15,397 nt of DNA from an uncultured Lachnospiraceae bacterium (GCA_910585065.1 CAJUCG010000050.1:1-15397); one strand, 5' to 3'; numbered from the stretch's first letter, positions 7,401 to 15,243 are shown. Translations and numbers: made by a program. Notes: generated by a model not told the origin, from the sequence alone.

Positions 7401-9440
7401 TTACAAAACTTTCACGCTGGTATTCGGGGCTAGCATCTTAAAAATTTCCCCCACATTGATTTTGGCAGGACTGTTCAGGAAACTGCTATCCCGGAAGACA
7501 GCGCGGAGTGGTTGACGCTTGGCAATTTCTTTGATTACTGTATCAGGAATATTTTCGTCAAAGCAAGCAATTAGGTCACCATCTTTGTAAGTATGAACAG
7601 TGCAGTCCCCAATTTTTTCAGAGGTATATGGCATGGAGAGAGGCAAGCCCCAATCTAACAGACAGCCAAACAATAAATCAAGATCCGTGCGGTCGGGTTT
7701 GATATTACTTTCTAGTTGAGAGAGCATATCCTGGTTGTATTCTTCGGCGGAATAGTAAACGTTAGTCATATTGGTTTCATCCAGCTTAAAGACGCGAAAA
7801 CCACCATCAAATGGCTTGTTTGGATTTTCAGCAGCAATTTTCTTTGCGGCGCGGCGAATGCGCTCTTTACCGATCTCGCAGATATTTGAAAATCCAGCTT
7901 TATATGCTTCGCTCTTTTCATCGCATGGTTCTGGCAGCTGTACCATAATAAATTTGCGATGACCGGAATCTTCGGCATTTAGCTGCATAACAGCATGGGC
8001 GGTAGTAGCAGAGCCGGAGAAGAAGTCAAGGATAAGTTCAGTGTCTTTAGTAGTTCGCTTTAATATATAATTAATTAGTGATAATGGTTTTGGGTATGAA
8101 AATATTTTCCCAGAAAACAATTCACGAATCTCATTACTTCCCTTAGTTGTATAGAAATTATTATTTGTCCATATTGATGCAATCTCAGAACCTGCTGTTT
8201 TATAATCTTTTATTTCCAATGTCGGAATTAGTGGATTATCACTTATTTTATAAGTTTCTAATTCACCAGCTTGGATTTTTGCAATTATTCCACCTGAAAG
8301 GTATTGAATTGCATATGCATTTTTCTCTGATGAAGTTTTTTGTGGAACTACTTTTATATATCCCTTTCTCCAATCTCCAAGTAACCGGTCAGGAATAAGT
8401 CGCCATACACATTGTTCGCCTTTTGCAGTAATTGGCCATACTGCCTTTGTGCCAGCAGGAGCTTCGTTATAGTCAAATACATAATCGCCTAATATCCCTT
8501 TATAAGTGCCTTCTGTTACACGTTCTTGTAATGATTTCCCACAGCCTGTAATTATTCCATTTTCATTTACATAGATGGGATATGCTTGATTTGGTCTTTG
8601 TACTTGATTAAACGTTGCAAGATTCATTCCGTGATAAGCAGTGGTATATTCTTTCATATCTTCTTCCGTAGGCATTGGTTCAAAATTTTCTGGAATGATA
8701 AATATAATATATTCATTAGAGATATTAAATGCACCATTTGGTTTTCCGCCTGATGTTTGAATTGTTACTGCAAATACCTGATGTGTGGCAAACAATTCTT
8801 GACATATCTTCATAAGGTTATGTAGTTCATTATAACTAATACTAATGACCATAACACCATTCTTGGCTAAAAGATTTCTTGCTAAGGTTAGCCTTGAATA
8901 AATCATACTACACCAATGTGAATGAAACCTCCCATTGGTATCAGTATTTTTGAATAGTCGATTTTCATTTTCATCTGTCTGCCCTGTTCCTTCATTGTAT
9001 TTTTCTTTACTTATGGTAAAATCATCCCGATAAATAAAGTCATTTCCAGTGTTATAAGGAGGATCGATATAAATCATCTTCACCTTACCAAGATAACTCT
9101 CTTGTAATAACTTCAACACTTCCAGATTATCACCCTCAATGTACAAATTTTCAGTATTATCCCAATTTACGCTTTCTTCTGGACAAGGGCGCAGGGTTTT
9201 GCGGATAGGACGATTGGCTTCCACGATAGCTGCTTTCTTGCCCACCCATGTAAATTCGTAGGCTTCATCACCTTCCAGAACCACATCGGACAGTATCTGA
9301 CGTAATAATTCAAAGTTGACCATCTTTTTCAAGTTTCCATCCTCATCTCGTCCCTCTGTCACGCAGGAAGGAAATAGTGTAGCAAGTTTCTCGATATTGC
9401 ATTGAGTTAAGTCAGGGGTTTCCATACGCAGTTTATCCAT
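7401..9440 (-). CDS. mod: Type III DNA N6-adenine methyltransferase, Mod subunit
   Basis: Mod recognises the target sequence and transfers methyl from S-adenosylmethionine to adenine on one strand; it also guides Res. Counting from the chosen ATG (679 aa), motif IV DPPY is at 126-129 and the SAM-binding motif DFFSGSATT at about 472-480, the order of beta-class enzymes, with the target recognition region between. The C-terminal part, including LLDWGLPL, RAVFRDSSF and KINVGEIFKML, is typical of type III Mod. The start at 9440 is chosen over the in-frame ATG at 9458 because GGAGGG (9451-9456) lies 10 bases before it and would be inside the longer version. The start overlaps the stop of the 125-aa gene (ATGGATAA). 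The middle third is clearly more AT-rich than both ends, suggesting exchange of the recognition region. Confidence 0.95.
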   Translation of the reverse strand: MDKLRMETPDLTQCNIEKLATLFPSCVTEGRDEDGNLKKMVNFELLRQILSDVVLEGDEAYEFTWVGKKAAIVEANRPIRKTLRPCPEESVNWDNTENLYIEGDNLEVLKLLQESYLGKVKMIYIDPPYNTGNDFIYRDDFTISKEKYNEGTGQTDENENRLFKNTDTNGRFHSHWCSMIYSRLTLARNLLAKNGVMVISISYNELHNLMKICQELFATHQVFAVTIQTSGGKPNGAFNISNEYIIFIIPENFEPMPTEEDMKEYTTAYHGMNLATFNQVQRPNQAYPIYVNENGIITGCGKSLQERVTEGTYKGILGDYVFDYNEAPAGTKAVWPITAKGEQCVWRLIPDRLLGDWRKGYIKVVPQKTSSEKNAYAIQYLSGGIIAKIQAGELETYKISDNPLIPTLEIKDYKTAGSEIASIWTNNNFYTTKGSNEIRELFSGKIFSYPKPLSLINYILKRTTKDTELILDFFSGSATTAHAVMQLNAEDSGHRKFIMVQLPEPCDEKSEAYKAGFSNICEIGKERIRRAAKKIAAENPNKPFDGGFRVFKLDETNMTNVYYSAEEYNQDMLSQLESNIKPDRTDLDLLFGCLLDWGLPLSMPYTSEKIGDCTVHTYKDGDLIACFDENIPDTVIKEIAKRQPLRAVFRDSSFLNSPAKINVGEIFKMLAPNTSVKVL

Positions 9441-9810
9441 GGTACATTGTCCCTCCATTCTGCTTTTCTTGGGCGGTATTTTTCATTGCTTTGCGAAATT
9501 CTTCAAAAGTTTTGCCTTTTTTCTTTGCCTGCAGGTAATTCAGTTTCCATATCAGATCGGAAATTCGTTCTTCATCAGAAGCAAGGGTTAACGGTATTGA
9601 ATTTCCGTGTGGTGGAAAAATAATATTAAATATTTTTATATTTTCAGAATGTTTACTGTTAACTATATTTATTTGTTCTATTACGTAATTCATATTGATA
9701 GGATTTTGTGATAAGATATAACGAATATTTTCAATATCCCTTTCCATATCTGCCTGTTCATACAAAAATTTTGCTTTTTCAAAAAGTTCTATCGCTTCTT
9801 TTTCAGTCAT
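9433..9810 (-). CDS. Unrecognised 125-aa operon protein
   Basis: I do not recognise this protein. The translation looks mostly helical. An N-terminal acidic and amphipathic stretch (EAIELFEKAKFLYEQ) is followed by a middle part rich in Asn and Ile with a PPHGNS turn (about 67-72), and then a helix-rich basic tail (LNYLQAKKKGKTFEEFRKAM, about 91-110). There is no signal peptide, membrane segment, cysteine cluster or obvious catalytic motif. It is real by context: its ATG overlaps the DUF4391 stop (ATGA), GGAGG stands 7 bases upstream, and its own stop overlaps the mod start. Position suggests an accessory subunit linking the helicase/DUF4391 pair with Mod, or a regulator; both are inference. 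Confidence 0.8.
   Translation of the reverse strand: MTEKEAIELFEKAKFLYEQADMERDIENIRYILSQNPINMNYVIEQINIVNSKHSENIKIFNIIFPPHGNSIPLTLASDEERISDLIWKLNYLQAKKKGKTFEEFRKAMKNTAQEKQNGGTMYHG
9451..9456 (-). promoter_or_regulatory. Ribosome binding site of mod
   Basis: On the minus strand GGAGGG lies 10 bases before the ATG at 9440. It overlaps the alternative ATG at 9458-9456, which has no comparable site of its own, so it decides for the shorter Mod. Confidence 0.65.
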
Positions 9811-10457
9811 AATAATTCCTCCAATTCTTTCTTCATTCTTTTTAATTCTGCATTTAATTGAATTTGCTTATTGAACTGTTTTTCTTTATACACTTTCGCC
9901 TGTAATGTTACAATCTGTTTTTGCAATTCCCGTTTACGACTATCCCTCGCTATCGATTCTTTTAAAGTTTCACTTTTATCTGAAAATGCCTTCCCAGCAA
10001 TTTGCCGGACAAAGTTTTCATACACCTGATCAATATTTAATCCATCCAGCTTCAACGGCAAATCAGTTTCTTTCATCCAATCAGTATGGTAATACTTGTC
10101 CACCCGAAAAGTGTTTGTGCTGGTGGTTACGGTTTCTTTATAGGCTATCCATGCCTGATAACGTCTTTCATACTCTAATAAAAACAAAATATGGTAAGGA
10201 ATTTCCCTGTCAATTTGTCGCAGGATGGCTTCGCTTAACTGTGGTGCGGACAAACAGATTTCAAAAATTTCAATTTCCGTTACCATTTCTCCAGCAGCTA
10301 GATTTATCGTTGTGGCGGCAATTTTATTGCGCCACCAGATTCCTTTAATCTGTTCCACAAATATATGCTTCAATGTTGGCGAAATGGAGAGGTTTTCATA
10401 AAATTTCTGTTTTGGAATGCGCCGATTAAACTCGGTACTTTTAGGTAATCCAATCAT
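9807..10457 (-). CDS. DUF4391 family protein
   Basis: This 216-aa protein fits DUF4391: it opens with the short IGLPKST motif, then RRIPKQKFYE, a strand-rich part with IKGIWWRNKI and TTINLAAG, an acidic EIEIFEI strand, and DREIPYHILFLLEY. The last 55 or so residues are charged, Lys/Glu-rich and likely form a coiled coil. No biochemical role is established to my knowledge; members I recall sit beside large helicases and type III-like methyltransferases, as here, so a structural or adaptor role for the helicase is plausible. The ATG at 10457 is preferred over the one at 10475, because AGGGAGG (10466-10472) lies 8 bases before it and the family motif then starts at residue 2. It begins 14 bases after the helicase stop. 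Confidence 0.85.
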   Translation of the reverse strand: MIGLPKSTEFNRRIPKQKFYENLSISPTLKHIFVEQIKGIWWRNKIAATTINLAAGEMVTEIEIFEICLSAPQLSEAILRQIDREIPYHILFLLEYERRYQAWIAYKETVTTSTNTFRVDKYYHTDWMKETDLPLKLDGLNIDQVYENFVRQIAGKAFSDKSETLKESIARDSRKRELQKQIVTLQAKVYKEKQFNKQIQLNAELKRMKKELEELL

Positions 10458-10465
10458 AAAATGAA

Positions 10466-10472
10466 CCTCCCT
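10466..10472 (-). promoter_or_regulatory. Ribosome binding site of the DUF4391 gene
   Basis: On the minus strand AGGGAGG ends 8 bases before the ATG at 10457. It lies downstream of the alternative ATG at 10475 and so supports the shorter protein. Confidence 0.7.
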
Positions 10473-13400
10473 CATTTAACAACCAGAAAACAGATCAGTT
10501 CAAAATCATCCAGCCCCGATACAGTATTTATCAATGCCGAAGTGCCACCAGCAGAAAACAGGCTGTCAATATCGCTTTCTTCTTTCACATCAATAATAGA
10601 ATTGATTGCTTCAGAAAGAAGTTTAGATACTTTCCCCATATTCTTTCCATCGTCTGTTTCTTCATTGAATTTTGTACAAAGCGGAAGAAGTGGTTCCGAT
10701 TTTCCACGGCATAAAAGGCGTATAGTATCCAGCAATTTCTTTGGATTTAAATAGTCGCAAATAATATCATTATGCGTACTGATATAAACCATATAAAACG
10801 GGTGAATGCGGTTTTGATTATCAATATTGACGCTATTGTTAATATTGCGCAGCACGAAAATTACACCTTCCGGATTTTCATTTGTCGCTGGAACCACAGC
10901 ATGAAGACCTTTCGGTTTTTTTGCTAAATCCCCATGATTTTTGATGTACTCCAACAGGTCAAGTCGAAATTCATTCAGTCCTAAGTCCATAATAGAAATG
11001 CCTGTGGACATATCCTCAATATCCACCACTTCATTTTGAAGCCGCCTTAACTGTTGTTTTCGGTATTCCAGATCGCCTTTTTCTTCTGGGTTGATTAGGT
11101 CATCATCACCCGTGGAGGTCATAACGGATATTTTCATTCTCGTTTCCACACGGGATTTCAAATTTATGTATTCATCCAGAGTCATATCCGGCCAAAAATT
11201 CACCAACTGAATATATTTGTTCCGGCTGCCAATGCGGTCAATCCGTCCGAAACGCTGAATAATACGCACTGGATTCCAGTGAATATCGTAATTGATCAGA
11301 TAGTCACAATCTTGTAGGTTTTGTCCCTCAGAAATACAGTCTGTGGCAATCAGAATATCAATTTCTTTTGTACTATTTGGCATTAAGATATCTCTTCCTT
11401 TGGATATGGGAGAAAAGCAGGTCAATACATTGTTCAATGTAGCTTTCAGTCCTTTGATAGTGGTGCGTCCATCGATTGCGCCCGTAATAACGGCGGTGTC
11501 AATATTGTATTTTTGTTTCATAAAGCTGGCTACTTGATCGTATAAGTATTCTGCCGTATCGGAAAATGCTGAAAAAATCAACATCTTTTTGTTATCCTTA
11601 TTGATTGGGTGATGTAATTTTTCATCCAGCAGGTTTAAAAGTTTTTGGAGTTTTAAATCATGTTCAGGGGTAATATCGGCAATCATTAAGGATAGCAGTT
11701 CCAATGTATCTGCATCTTTTTTCAGTTCGTCCCGCCATGTCTTATAATCCATGTCAGCCAGATCAATCTTTATCTTTTTACCAACAGTAAAGTAGTCCAT
11801 GCTGTCGTCCTCCATATCAAAATCATTTTCGGACGGCTCTATATTCAGTTCTGTACTGCCATATTTTTCAAAATCATCAATGGTCTTAATGGTATTAGTT
11901 ATCAAATTAAAAATTCGAGTTAATGTCAGGTTGAAAGAGTAGATGGAACTTTCCAACCGTTTTAGCAGATTGATACTCATCAGATGCCGGATACCCTGTT
12001 CGCGCCCTTTTTGAGTAAGCATATTTCCTTTATTGTGTGTAAGATCAATATATTTTGCAATCTTACTTGGAAAGATGTAATTCGATGGTGTATATATGCA
12101 TAGACTTAACAAGGTAAGTTGCCCAAATATCTGGTTATAATTGATGGCACTAGACAGGTCGGTCATACTTGGGCGCAGGGAGATAGGTTTCAGGCGTTCC
12201 GGAAATTTGCCAATTGCTGATGTGTCGTAGTATTTTTCTATATGTCGTCTGGAGCGGGCAATTGTCACGCTGTCCAAAAGTTCAAAGAAATCAAAATCCA
12301 GCGTGCGAAGCAGGGCATCTGTGACGCGCTCTTTTGGGTCAAGTTTACTCCATACATTAAATGCCCTTTGAGCCTGGCGAAAGATTTCATCAATTGGCTT
12401 TTTTGTGTCCAGTTTTTCATTGATGAATTCAGGATTTCCTTCATAGGCAATGGCAAGCTGGTTTTTGAGATCAACAAATCGGTTATTAACTGGAGTGGCA
12501 GATAACATTAATACCTTTGTTCTAACACCCGCGCGAATTACTTTATCCATCAGCCGTATATAGCGGTTTTCATGCATATTAGTATGGGTTCCTGCACCGT
12601 TCCGGAAATTATGAGATTCATCAATAAGAACAAGATCATAATTCCCCCAATTTAACCGGTCAAGATCAAGTCCGTTAGATGTACCGCTGGAACGAGATAA
12701 ATCTGTATGAAAAAGTACATCGTAGTTCAATCGGTCAGCAGCAATTGGATTGTTGATGTAGTTATCTTTATAAGTATTCCAGTTTTCTGCCAGCTTTTTC
12801 GGGCAGAGAACAAGTACGGATTTGTTTCTGTTTTCATAATATTTAATAACCGCAAGGGCGGTAAAGGTTTTACCTAAGCCAACGCTGTCAGCCAGAATAC
12901 AGCCGTTATATTGTTCCAGCTTATTAATAATAGCAAGAACAGCATCCCTTTGAAAATCATAAAGCATATTCCAAATTTTGCTTTGTTTAAAGCCAGTCGC
13001 CTCATTGGGCAGAACATCCTCGGAAACATCGCTTAAAAATTCACTGAAAACATTGTACAGTGTCATAAAGTAAATAAATTCCGGGGAATTCTCATTATAA
13101 ACAGTATTGATATTGGAGATAATCATCTCTGTTACGTCCTGCATTTTTTCGCGATCATTCCAGAGTGTTTGGAATAACTCTATATATTGAGTGGAAAATG
13201 GTGCCTCCATACGGTTAATCATATTGTAGCTGTTATTGCCACGTTCACAGCCAATATCAACGGTGGTAAATCCATTTAAGGGCATATAAGCTGCCTGTTC
13301 TGTCGGAGAATCAACAGTCATAAATCCGTTCATATTTTCCCCGGTAGTATTGGATTTAAAAGTAGCTTTGCGCCTGATCCAGTCAGCACATTCTCTGGCG

Positions 13401-13699
13401 ATTGCTCTTTGTGTCATTTCATTGCGCAGTTTAATTTCAAATTCCGTACCATACAAACTATTTTCCCTGTTTAATCGAGGAATATAGAATTCGCGTTTTT
13501 GCTTTTCTGCTTGTTCTTTAATAAAAGTCGGGGAAGTAAAGATAAAGCGGAATTCTTCTACCTGTTCTAACTGATTTTTCAGTTCTTTGTAGGCGTACAT
13601 AGAAAAACAGGCAGCAGCAATAGAAACTTTACTTCCGCGTTTTATCGTCTGCTTTAAATCATCCCGGACAATATCCGTAGTATTGTTAAATATTTTCAT
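10472..13699 (-). CDS. SNF2-like superfamily 2 helicase with N-terminal PLD-like region
   Basis: This 1075-aa protein is the first gene of the operon. The N-terminal region (about 1-180) resembles the phospholipase-D-like domain found before some DEAD/DEAH and SNF2 helicases (FSMYAYKELK, then RFIFTSPTF), but I see no HxKxxxxD motif. Helicase motifs follow: Walker A DSVGLGKT (271-278), motif II DESH (360-363), SATPVNN (400-406), motif V SEGQNLQ (790-796) and motif VI QRFGRIDRIGS (815-825). The spacing between the two RecA lobes is long, with a helical insert. The tail (about 830-1075) has HPFYMVYIST and LNPKKLLDTIRLL, which I take as a family-specific domain. It should be an ATP-driven DNA or chromatin-like remodeller. 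The ATG at 13699 is chosen over the adjacent GTG at 13702, with AAAGGA 9 bases upstream. Confidence 0.93.
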   Translation of the reverse strand: MKIFNNTTDIVRDDLKQTIKRGSKVSIAAACFSMYAYKELKNQLEQVEEFRFIFTSPTFIKEQAEKQKREFYIPRLNRENSLYGTEFEIKLRNEMTQRAIARECADWIRRKATFKSNTTGENMNGFMTVDSPTEQAAYMPLNGFTTVDIGCERGNNSYNMINRMEAPFSTQYIELFQTLWNDREKMQDVTEMIISNINTVYNENSPEFIYFMTLYNVFSEFLSDVSEDVLPNEATGFKQSKIWNMLYDFQRDAVLAIINKLEQYNGCILADSVGLGKTFTALAVIKYYENRNKSVLVLCPKKLAENWNTYKDNYINNPIAADRLNYDVLFHTDLSRSSGTSNGLDLDRLNWGNYDLVLIDESHNFRNGAGTHTNMHENRYIRLMDKVIRAGVRTKVLMLSATPVNNRFVDLKNQLAIAYEGNPEFINEKLDTKKPIDEIFRQAQRAFNVWSKLDPKERVTDALLRTLDFDFFELLDSVTIARSRRHIEKYYDTSAIGKFPERLKPISLRPSMTDLSSAINYNQIFGQLTLLSLCIYTPSNYIFPSKIAKYIDLTHNKGNMLTQKGREQGIRHLMSINLLKRLESSIYSFNLTLTRIFNLITNTIKTIDDFEKYGSTELNIEPSENDFDMEDDSMDYFTVGKKIKIDLADMDYKTWRDELKKDADTLELLSLMIADITPEHDLKLQKLLNLLDEKLHHPINKDNKKMLIFSAFSDTAEYLYDQVASFMKQKYNIDTAVITGAIDGRTTIKGLKATLNNVLTCFSPISKGRDILMPNSTKEIDILIATDCISEGQNLQDCDYLINYDIHWNPVRIIQRFGRIDRIGSRNKYIQLVNFWPDMTLDEYINLKSRVETRMKISVMTSTGDDDLINPEEKGDLEYRKQQLRRLQNEVVDIEDMSTGISIMDLGLNEFRLDLLEYIKNHGDLAKKPKGLHAVVPATNENPEGVIFVLRNINNSVNIDNQNRIHPFYMVYISTHNDIICDYLNPKKLLDTIRLLCRGKSEPLLPLCTKFNEETDDGKNMGKVSKLLSEAINSIIDVKEESDIDSLFSAGGTSALINTVSGLDDFELICFLVVK

Positions 13700-13736
13700 C
13701 ACGAGTTGTCCTTTCTATACTATAAAACACTTTTTC

Positions 13737-13765
13737 ATTATACCATGTGCAAGCATATAAGTCAA
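13737..13765 (-). promoter_or_regulatory. Sigma-A promoter of the defence operon
   Basis: On the minus strand TTGACT (13760-13765) and TATAAT (13737-13742) are separated by exactly 17 bases, and a TG one base before the -10 makes it an extended -10 as well. Transcription should start near 13730, giving a leader of about 31 bases with the helicase ribosome binding site AAAGGA (13709-13714). No clear operator palindrome is seen, so the promoter looks strong and possibly constitutive. Confidence 0.88.
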
Positions 13766-13785
13766 ATAATAGGTTCGCAAACTTC

Positions 13786-14013
13786 TTAATCTCGGTAAAA
13801 CTGAAACTTTTTTGACCAGAATTCGCCCATATCATGAATCACTGAATTATCATTTACAATTCGCACATTAAAAGGTTCACATTCCTTTGGCAGTTCAAAA
13901 ATACTGGAATATACCAGGGTTACATCCTGTTTCTCTGCAATCTTCATCACCCACTTAAAACAATTATCCCCAAGTTCATGTGACAGGATTTTTGCACCTT
14001 TTATATTATACAT
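13786..14013 (-). CDS. 75-aa hypothetical frame, possible gene fragment
   Basis: I do not recognise this product. It is soluble and mixed in composition, with an amphipathic start and an aromatic, basic end (WSKKFQFYRD); a middle NVRIVNDNSV strand looks protein-like. No ribosome binding site precedes the ATG at 14013. The frame is open back to the tandem stops (TGA TAG) of the preceding membrane-protein gene and is in phase with it, so readthrough would fuse the two. It may be a real small protein translated by coupling, or the C-terminal remnant of a decayed gene. It ends about 20 bases before the -35 box of the defence promoter. Confidence 0.45.
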   Translation of the reverse strand: MYNIKGAKILSHELGDNCFKWVMKIAEKQDVTLVYSSIFELPKECEPFNVRIVNDNSVIHDMGEFWSKKFQFYRD

Positions 14014-14037
14014 ACAAATTAACGTTTTGCAGCCCTA

Positions 14038-14805
14038 TCACTTTGTAGATACCTTGCCGTGGTACAATTCGATCAACTGATTCTGTAGTTTTAGTCCCTG
14101 ATGGTAATATTCCAGCAATTGCGCTGCGCTGTATTCCTGCTTAATTTTATGGTCGGAATAGCTGTTCGCGCTTGCAGGGTCTATTCCATTCCACAAACGG
14201 CAATCTTCAAAATTATTGCTGCAATAATTTGTTTCAAAGAAACCGCCGTCAAGGACAGATAATTTATCCCCATCTTCCAAAGACTTTGCCGATATTTCCA
14301 TACGGACAGACATATCATAGCGGTCTTTGGAGTCCATGTCCGCTGTATTTTCAAAAAGTGGTTCCTGCTTTATTTTTCTCTTGTAGACTTGCAGACGGAC
14401 TGTTTTTAGAACATCTTCGTATTCTTTCTCCCCGTACTGGCTGACGGGAAACAGCATCATATTTTCTTTGCAAGTTCTCTCGCTGATATATTGATCGAAA
14501 CCATAGTAAAAGCAATACATTCCTCCTTCTTGATTTTTTAGTATCAAAACCGGATTGGCAGAATTTAAGTAGTATCGCATAAATTCAGATTTATCCGGCT
14601 CTTCGGTCAGTTTCGGCAATGTGAATACCTGGTATCCCCAGCGTTCAATTTCTTTCTGATAGTGCGGAAGTTCCCGAATGATAGCCTGTATAATGGAATA
14701 CTTTGTTTCTTCTTCTTTATATTTCCGGAGGATAAGTACAACAATTAACAAAAGTACCATCGAGATAGAAAATATCCATTTTCTGCAAATATTTTTCTGT
14801 GCCAT
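14038..14805 (-). CDS. Single-pass membrane-anchored protein of unknown function
   Basis: This 255-aa protein starts with a short basic segment (KNICRKW) and then one hydrophobic helix (about 11-26, ISMVLLLIVVLIL), a signal anchor without a clear cleavage site. The remaining 225 residues are hydrophilic and probably lie outside the membrane. They contain several Tyr-rich patches, four Cys (two in the ETNYCSNNFEDC region near residues 190-205) and a helical end. I do not recognise the family. The ATG follows the stop of the acetyltransferase gene after three bases with only a weak, close AAGG, suggesting translational coupling. It ends in tandem stops. Membership of the same transcription unit as the acetyltransferase is likely; a shared function is not shown. 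Confidence 0.75.
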   Translation of the reverse strand: MAQKNICRKWIFSISMVLLLIVVLILRKYKEEETKYSIIQAIIRELPHYQKEIERWGYQVFTLPKLTEEPDKSEFMRYYLNSANPVLILKNQEGGMYCFYYGFDQYISERTCKENMMLFPVSQYGEKEYEDVLKTVRLQVYKRKIKQEPLFENTADMDSKDRYDMSVRMEISAKSLEDGDKLSVLDGGFFETNYCSNNFEDCRLWNGIDPASANSYSDHKIKQEYSAAQLLEYYHQGLKLQNQLIELYHGKVSTK

Positions 14806-14808
14806 ACC

Positions 14809-15243
14809 TTATATTATTTTTCGAAACCAAAATGATAATTTTTGATAACCTAAATGTTCATAAAATTCGTGGGCATTTGTCCGCTGAAAACCTGAGGCAA
14901 GTCCAATAAGTGAAATATTTCGCTCGCCCGCTAATTTTTCCACACGCTCTATCAATAGTTTGCCTATGCCGCGGTGCTGAAACTCAGGTAAAACGGCAAG
15001 TCCATTTACCTTTATATACCCATTTGGATGGTCGATCGCTAAAGTTTCAACAGTTGTAACAAGACCAACAACACTGCCACTCACATCAGCAACAAATGTG
15101 CAGTAGCGGTTATCGCCCTTCATCTTTTCATATGTTTCGAAAACATTTTCATCCGTGACGGACAAAAGACCAAGGACATCACGCCAGAGTGTTGCTACGG
15201 ATATATAATCTTTATTCTCGATCTCTCTTATAATAACGTCCAT
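14809..15243 (-). CDS. GNAT family N-acetyltransferase
   Basis: This 144-aa protein has the size and layout of a single-domain GNAT enzyme, which moves acetyl from acetyl-CoA to an amine. The N-terminal IREIENKDYISVATLW is the usual first strand and helix. The middle strand VNGLAVLPEFQ leads into the CoA pyrophosphate-binding loop QHRGIGK (89-95). The C-terminal RTNAHEFYEHLGY (121-133) is the typical last helix with its conserved Tyr. The substrate is not predictable; aminoglycosides, small amines and protein N-termini are all possible for such enzymes. The start is supported by AAAGGA about 11 bases upstream, and a promoter lies about 90 bases before the ATG. Confidence 0.92.
   Translation of the reverse strand: MDVIIREIENKDYISVATLWRDVLGLLSVTDENVFETYEKMKGDNRYCTFVADVSGSVVGLVTTVETLAIDHPNGYIKVNGLAVLPEFQHRGIGKLLIERVEKLAGERNISLIGLASGFQRTNAHEFYEHLGYQKLSFWFRKII

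Larger units (their letters stand above)
3234..13699 (-). other. Candidate six-gene defence operon (extended type III restriction-modification)
   Basis: Six co-directional genes follow a single strong promoter: helicase, DUF4391 protein, 125-aa protein, Mod, DUF1016 nuclease, Res. Junctions are a 14-base gap (helicase to DUF4391), a 4-base overlap, an 8-base overlap, a 58-base gap (Mod to DUF1016) and a 4-base overlap. Mod and Res are the core of a type III restriction-modification enzyme, in which both subunits are needed for cleavage and Mod alone protects the host DNA. The other four genes are not part of a minimal type III system. Tight packing and a shared promoter indicate a single functional module, by inference against phage or other foreign DNA. 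Confidence 0.75.

Noticed and set aside
7401..9458. Phase-variable mod gene with simple sequence repeats
   Set aside because: Many type III mod genes switch through repeat tracts, but I found no tandem repeats or long homopolymers in or before this gene.
3234..13699. BREX or DISARM system
   Set aside because: There is a helicase and a methyltransferase, but no PglZ, BrxA/B/C, DrmA, DrmB or other hallmark, and Mod and Res are clear type III subunits.
13786..14805. Toxin-antitoxin pair formed by the 75-aa and 255-aa products
   Set aside because: The larger protein is membrane-anchored with a big hydrophilic domain and the small frame lacks a ribosome binding site; neither shows toxin or antitoxin motifs.
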